Assembly (NCBI GenBank): GCA_963682055.1
Contig: OY821746.1
Coordinates: 27,470,481 to 27,534,480, forward strand
Direction of reading: 5' to 3'
From: Primula veris
Taxonomy: Eukaryota > Streptophyta > Magnoliopsida > Ericales > Primulaceae
Length of the DNA: 64,000 nucleotides
Notes under the pieces: model-generated
Database searches by the model: none
Told to the model about the DNA's origin: nothing
What the model saw: only the letters and a program-made list of their open reading frames with translations
Shown here: positions 57,561-64,000 of the stretch, piece after piece
Layout of the letters: each line of letters starts with the position of its first letter
Numbering within the stretch: the stretch's first letter is position 1
Made by a program: the position numbers and the translations under genes

Positions 57561-57839
57561 GGGTGGGTTGTTTGTCACTAATATTTGAATTAATTAAGAG
57601 ATATTTGTGCATTATTTTTTATTTGGTAAAATTGTTCAAATTATTTTAAGTTTTTATGGTTTCAAAAAAATGTTTGGATGATTTCGATCATATTTCATAG
57701 ATAATGTGAGATTTGTTTATTTTGATTGTGATCTATGAATTTATGATTTTTGTATGTTGCATTTGCAAGAGTAAGGAGTATTTTATTCGTTTAATGTTAT
57801 TGTTTAGACTTTATTCTATTGTTTATTTGATTTACTTTA

Positions 57840-58920
57840 TATTTTAAAAGTTAGCATGCCATTTGGCAAGCACTTGTTTATTGGTATGGAATTCAAAACC
57901 ATTTGTATTCTTTTTTAGTTTGAAATTTTGATGTTTTAAAGAATATATCAATTGATATAAACATTTTCAAATGTCCATACCAACAATTATGCAGGACATA
58001 GCACCATGTAAGTAGTACATATCTGGTGTTATGCACTCGTTAAGCGCATAAATTTGTATTTTTGAAAGTGGAATACCAATTATTTCCTAAAGGGCATAAT
58101 TGTATATATGAACTTTAAAAAATGTAAATATTCCACACTTAGGAAAATGGTATATATTTTAACGATAAAAGAGTATGCATTTTATGCTGCTCTCTTAAAG
58201 TGAATACATGTGTATAATTTGTGTTTTTTTTATGAGGCATAACAATCGATATGCCTCCTTTTACTTGTGCGCATCTATTGGTACGTACTTTTCGTAGCGC
58301 ATACCTATAGGTATGCAGTTCAAAAATATGAAAATGTATTTTTTTTTTTTGAAAATTCAAAACTTTTAAACAATATATCAATCGCTATGCACATTTTTAA
58401 TTATGCATACCAACTATACTAACATGTATGCACTTTTTGAATAATATTTTTTGAATTGCATACATTGAGCTATGCACTTTTTAGAAGACATACATGTAAT
58501 TATGCAATTCATAATTTTGAGATTATACTTCAAAAATGGTATGTATTGCAATGAAAATGAATAAGTACTTTGTAAAGTGTAAACTTGTGTTTGCACATAA
58601 AAAAATTGGGTAGATTTTTCAAACAAATGGATATGTATTTACATATAAAGAATTATTATTCTTTTTGAGTGCACATAAATTTTTGAATTGCGTGCCTGAA
58701 GTACATACACACCATCCATGTAATTTTTTTTGGATTGCATACATGTGTATAATTTAGGTATCATTTTTCATGGGATGAACAAACTTGACTTCTTGCTCAG
58801 TAATTTAGGTTTTTTTTTAAGCACATAATAATCAGTGCGCACTTTTTAACTTGTGTGTGCCTATTGATATGTACTTTTCAAATCACATAGTTATAGGTAT
58901 ACATTTCAAAAAGATGACAA
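57840..58920. repeat. Degenerate repeat region rich in GCATAC/TATGCA words
   Basis: 58195-58330 and 58740-58915 are related (CATACATGTGTATAATTT, GCACATAATAATC-like, TGTGCGCATCTATTGGTACG versus TGTGTGCCTATTGATATG, CACATA...ATAGGTATAC). GCATAC/TATGCA words recur throughout. No protein frame. Confidence 0.55.
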
Positions 58921-59294
58921 AAACATAAGGAGAATAAAATAGAAATTGATGGAATGTGACTAAACAAAAGGTTCGATCAAGAGTCTATTTCATGACCTCC
59001 TACTCAACGCGTATGAGTAATGCATTATTTTGACTTTATTCTTTCTCCATTTATATTTTTTATATGTTATGTATATTTTAGCATTTATAAGGAAAAAAAA
59101 TCATATAAAAAGTACTTATCGTATCATAACCATATCATATTCTAAATTTTCAAAAAAAATCAAAACGACGTATATGTATTATATCGGATACGATATCTGT
59201 ATCCGTGAAACATAAGATGAAGGTAACTCATAGACGTTAACTTGGGAAAATGAAAGGAAAAGATAATTACATTATTAGACGTTTAATGACAATT

Positions 59295-59886
59295 ATTTTG
59301 TCATTGTCCAAGTAATTAGAGTGCTACCGATATTACAACTTATTAATATTCACTTATAATTCTAAAGGCTCATTACATGCCACTATACTAACCACAAAGT
59401 TATACCTTAATTGTTGTACCTATCAATAAGCGCCCCACTCAACATGGAAGATAAATGCAACGATGGAAGCGATGTAGATGGTTATGACGGTGAATGGAGA
59501 TTTTCGTGGATAATTAGTTTGAACACACGACAAATCACTGATTTACCAGATAAAAAAGGTAATAAACCTTCCTTATTTATTATAACAAAATGAATGGTTA
59601 TAAGAAATAAGAGATGATTATTACCTTTTTGATCAGGTAAATATCACTGATTCTTTGTGTGTTCGAACTTATCCATGAAGATCTCCATTCATCATGACTA
59701 TCTATATAATTTTCATCGTTGAATTCGTCTTTCATGTTTTGAGTGCGGTGCTTATCGATAGATAAAACAATTAGGGTATAACTTGGTGGTCAATATAGTG
59801 GCATGTAATAGGCCTGTAGATTTATAAGTGAATATTAATGATGTGTACCATCAGCAGCACTCTATCCACTCGAACAATGACAAAAT
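59295..59886. mobile_element. Fold-back (long inverted repeat) element, ~590 bp
   Basis: The left half, from ATTTTGTCATTGTCC, reads as a diverged reverse complement of the right half, ending GAACAATGACAAAAT. Arms are ~285 bases each with many shared blocks (TTAATATTCACTTATAA, ATTACATGCCACTATA, GAATGGAGAT, GAACACAC) and a loop near 59575-59605 between AAAAGGTAATAA and TTATTACCTTTT. A 60-codon frame at 59411 is incidental. Confidence 0.8.
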
Positions 59887-59916
59887 AGAGGATTGAAATA
59901 TTGGTGTGACTATGGA

Positions 59917-62900
59917 AAGTCCAATCCCATTTAACCCTCTTGGAACTAGAGCCTGTATTATAAGGAAATTCATAGAAACAGATAAATGTAAAATTCCAAA
60001 CCCCACAAGTTTATGCACTTTCATAATGTAAAAGAAAACTAAAAATCAGATCACTTTCTCTTTTTTGCATGCAAGTCATCGATGAAAGCAAAAAAAAAAT
60101 GAAGGAGCAAGGTTGTTGAAAATCAGTCACCCTGGTTTATATTATTCAAGTACTGACTATATCAATATTGCCAAGTAGAAGTAACCATGTGCAAACCAAA
60201 ATAAAAATCATACAAAACAAATTACGTCAATGGCCTAAAAAGATAGTTAAGCTTTATTCCGACTTGTAAAATGCTAAGGAAGCATAATATCACTTTATCT
60301 TTTCCCATTCAAATTGATACAAAATAGAATTATAGCTTTATAGGCAACAATAAGGCGATGGGCCGCCCCCTCGGCATATTTAGTTTCTATAACACCCCTA
60401 ATCAAATGAACTTTCAGATTTATTCCTTGATGTGTAAGAGAAGAGAATAATTTGCTACGAAGACGTCCGATAGAAGGGCAATCTAGAAGTCATTTGATTA
60501 ACTATACGGGTATTTGGACCACTTGATTTGAACCATTATGTGGGTGGGTTTTCTTTTCCCGTTTTAGTCATACTAAACTACAATGCTTCGGTTGCTAATT
60601 TTTTCTAGGGGGATTTTTAAGAGCATGCTAAACATCATTGGGTGAGATGGAATAAACTAGTCTGCCCTACCAGTGAGGGAGGTATTGGTGTTAGAAATTT
60701 GCAAGAGGTGCTTACTGCTATACACATAAAAAATGAGTTGAAGATTGTTGGAAGAGGATTTCTCCTAGACTATATTTATGTTTCAAAAATATTTGAAGCA
60801 TAATGATAAGTGGGGGAGCCTAAAAACCAAGCTACTCACTCGCAAGTGGAAGATGTGCTCCTAAATTCAATGCTTTTGTGAATAACATCTTGTGAAACAT
60901 TAAATTCTTTAAGTTTTTGGTTTGAAAATTGATTAGGAGATGTACCATTAGATAACTCTTTTCAAGTTGTTTTACCTAATATTTTACTTAACCAAGTTCT
61001 ATCTTATAAAGGCTGGGATGTGAAGCTTTTAGTGGTATGGGTGGCAATGAGCTGGTGTTTAAAGGAAGGGGGAAGAAACTATTGATTTTAGCCTTATACT
61101 TTTGATGGCAATTTTACCTATAAGAATGTTAATAACTTTTCTAGACTCATAAAAGCCTCATTTTAATATGGCTAAGTTTATTTGGAATCTCATTCTTCCT
61201 ACTAAAATTAGCATTTTTGCTTGGAAAGTGTAGCTGCCAGCTGTTAAGCTTGATGATTATTTGAAAAAATAGGGTATCAATTTTGTTATTAAATAGTCTT
61301 TTGTGCTAAAAAATTTTGTGATTATCTAGACCATTTGCTTGGTGGCAACTTGACTAGCAAAGAAGTTTGGGATCATTTTTGAAAGATTTTTGTATTGGAT
61401 TTTCAGCATAGGAGGAACTAGAAACATAATATACAAGCATGGTGCAATCATTGTGATGAGTCACAAACTAGCTTGTTAGCTTCCTTAACTCCTTTTCTTA
61501 TTATGTAGCAGATGTGGCTTAGTAAGAATATAGATAGATATGAGAATGAGAATATGATCCCCATAGCATTATTCTTGGTGTTAGTAGGTGGCTTCAGGAC
61601 TTAAATCATCTTTTGAAGCCTAAAAGTCCACCTAGGTCTTATCATATCCTTTCTCTCATGAGTTTAAATGTTAATTCTATTGCTTGTAAAATAAAGAGGT
61701 CAAGCCTTGTTTCTTGGAAATGCCCTCCTTCTGATAGACTTAAGTTTAATACTGATCGTTATGCTCTAAGTTGTGGTCTTAGTGGCTGTGGTGGTGTGCT
61801 TAGGGGTTATAAGGGTCACCTTATTTTTGCTTATGCATGTCATATTTTCCATTCAGACTGATACTTTTGCAGAGCTTACTGCTCTTAAGAATGAACTATT
61901 TATTTGCTATAGTTTGAATATTTATAACATTTTTATTGAGTCACATTCTGGATTAATTGTGAATTGGTGGAATAACACAGTTAGCCCGTGTATTAAATTT
62001 CATAATTTGTGGGAAGATATTTGTACTGTAATGAACTTGTAGTTGTGGAGTTTTACATGTTTTCACGGAGAAAAATCAAGTTGATGATAGACTGGCAAAG
62101 CAAGGGTCAAATGGTGATGATTTTACCATTTTCGGAGGCATGAAATTCTCAAAAATGACGTATTTTAAATGAAGGTCTTCTTTCAAACAGAAAAAACACT
62201 ATTAAGTTACTTAACTAATATTATAACTATACCAAGAAGTAGTCGATACTCTATGCAAGCAATTTGACACCCATCTAGAACTTGGTTGCCGTGGAAAACT
62301 TACTCATACTCCGTGCAAAACATATTTCAAAACATTCAAGAAGGAACAAATATCAATACCACTTGTGCCTTATTGTATTTATGTTTAGCATCAGTTAACA
62401 CTTAATTCTTCAGTAATGTTGATTTACCAATGCCCAAGATTCCAACTTTCGAAAAAAAAGATTCGGTAATTTCTAGTTTTCCTGGTTACTATTCTCCAAG
62501 AAAAAGTTGTTAAAAACGTTAAGCAAACTAATAGATAACTTTTGAATACAAACTAAAGAAAATAAAAAACAAATACATTTTTTTTAATAATAGAATCCAA
62601 AAGTATGTGCTAAACCTAAATCTTTCCGCATTAAAATTCCTTGTTTTTTAAATGACAGTTAAACTATGAAACGAGTTACTAACCGGTCGAAAAGAGTAGA
62701 TGATAAGAATCTTTTTTTAATTAACCTTTGGTATCTCAACTAGCTCGGTCATCCATATGCTCGTTCAATATGGAACCGGGTTTAATCTTTCCGTCTTGAA
62801 AGACCTGAAACACTAGCATACATGGATAGGGGCTATATCAATAGCTAAGAAATTAATATATTTTTTGGATAATGCAAGGGGCGGTTCCAGTCCAAGGCCA

Positions 62901-64000
62901 CAAGGTGCTAAGCCCTAGACCTTCACAGGCCCTGAAGGGTTTGGATTATCTTGAAATTACTTTTTATTTATAGGAATTGCTGCCAAATCAATAGCTTGAC
63001 AAGTAGGGTGATAATTAGAGGAAGTTCCTGTGAAAAATCTCGTGTTCGGCTCATAAAGTGATCGGTTCATGTTTGTTTTGTTTCAAAACAAAACAAACAT
63101 GAAAAACAAGATATTCAATGCTAGACAATGGCTAATTAAAAAAAATAATAAAACTACGCAATTCCATTATTTAATTTATTGGTCGACTAAAACAATGCAT
63201 ATATTCCATGAAATATCATCTCATAATGAATCACAACTTGCAAGCTAGTTTTAGACGTCGGGTGAAATATTTCCTTCACCTTGATGCAACATCGCTAGTT
63301 AAGCTTACCATTCGAAGGTGGTCACCAAACTCAACCAAAATTTAGAAAAATTTTGCAAACTAAAACTTAATAGCTGTTCAATAAACCCAATTTGAAGTAA
63401 TTTGTTGTAAAATTACACAACTAGTTCCATTGTTGGAATAACTTATTAGTACATTTTATGATCAAATTTTGTGAATGAGTTGCAAATGCACTTTCGAGGT
63501 GTTTCAAAAGTTTGATTTCACACGAGGGACGAAGCCTACGAATGGTTCACGGTGGTGCCAAAATTACATAAGCAATTATACTAAGTGAAAAAGAAAGAAA
63601 GAAAAAGGTTGTGTCAAATAATCATTTTTAACATGTTTTACTCAAAATACATGGTAGAAAATCCAAACAAATTACAATTATTGCAATTATAAGGTTGTTA
63701 TGGCCACCTACGGTCTCTACCTAGTTCCTCTGATTTTAGAGGATGTAAGATTAGATAATTTGCATAATGCAATGGCTCTCAATTATTATTATTATTTAAG
63801 TGATGTTTGTATGATTCCATCATGACTATAATCGAAAAGGCTCTACAAAAAAACAAAATAGAAATAAGATCTAGAGTTGCACAAACAAGGACAAATGAGC
63901 TCGAGGTATAATATACAAAATAAAGTAAAAAGGTTTTTCTTTTTGGTCAAAAGTGAAAGAATATTCAATTTATCATACTATTAGGTTATTTGTACACAAT
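59917..64000. repeat. Local duplication, copy A' (runs off the window)
   Basis: Direct counterpart of 36383-39333, offset ~23.5 kb. It retains an empty Cassandra target (TATTC, 60421-60425) and DNA that A has lost (about 60953-61595 and 62419-63587). Part of it (62.2-63.8 kb) also matches copy 1 at 13.9-18.5 kb. Homology continues to the last base. Confidence 0.9.
60600..62042 (+). pseudogene. LINE remnant: RT end, zf-RVT and RNase H
   Basis: In several frames: EGGIGVRNLQEVLTA-like RT-thumb text (~60675), KFIWNLILPTKISIFAWKV (zf-RVT start, ~61165), LTSKEVWDHF (~61350), then the RNase H region WKCPPSDRLKFNTDR ... GCGGVLRGYKGHLIFAYA (61690-61860) and FAELTALKNELFICYSL (~61865-62040). Many stops and frameshifts. 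Different from the LINE at the left edge of the window. Confidence 0.82.

Noticed and set aside
1..64000. tRNA, snRNA or miRNA genes
   Set aside because: I looked for tRNA-like A/B boxes outside the retroelement primer sites and saw no convincing cloverleaf; a tRNAscan run would be decisive.

Overview
This is a repeat-rich, gene-poor stretch of a flowering-plant nuclear genome, probably a eudicot. The evidence is the set of plant-specific families: a DUF247 gene, a Tat-type Gypsy element with two RNase H domains, a Copia element, a Cassandra element carrying 5S rRNA-like sequence in its LTRs, and several plant-type MITEs. Introns, very AT-rich spacers and long homopolymers also fit. No bacterial, organellar-genome or CRISPR features are present. 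The only probable host protein-coding gene is a two-ORF DUF247 gene on the minus strand (4557-6384).

Layout. 1-1.2 kb: 3' end of a LINE ORF2. 1.7-2.9 kb: a retroposed sequence with long target-site duplications. 4.5-6.4 kb: DUF247 gene. 8.2-8.9 kb: hAT-type MITE. 10.5-13.5 kb: low-complexity and fold-back repeats. 13.9-18.5 kb: copy 1 of a dispersed local duplication, interrupted by a 1285-bp solo LTR (15015-16299) and a Mutator-like MITE (17095-17607). 18.5-23.8 kb: complete but decayed Copia element on the minus strand, with a CACTA-type MITE nested in its gag. 23.8-24.2 kb: organelle-like DNA. 24.9-35.75 kb: Tat-lineage Gypsy element on the minus strand. Its gag-pol is one uninterrupted-phase frame broken only by four stop codons. 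It carries a spliced coiled-coil gene on the opposite strand, a 1.1-kb tandem array between the convergent genes, and one visible LTR. 35.75-36.35 kb: a second Copia gag remnant.

36.4-39.3 kb and 59.9-64.0 kb are direct near-identical duplicates (A and A'). A carries a Cassandra insertion whose empty site is preserved in A'. A' keeps LINE and spacer DNA that A has lost through two deletions. A second direct duplicate pair lies between them (B, 44.16-44.85 kb; B', 54.03-54.72 kb). The rest of 39-60 kb holds a ~250-bp tandem array split by a TIR element, two hAT-like MITEs, a 5'-truncated processed pseudogene, a second solo LTR of the same family as the one at 15 kb (opposite orientation), a 31-base poly-G run and a ~590-bp fold-back element.

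The elements act largely independently. Reading them together gives a relative history: local duplication, then nested LTR-element, MITE and Cassandra insertions, then deletions and LTR-LTR recombination. All family assignments rest on motifs read by eye. No database search was possible.
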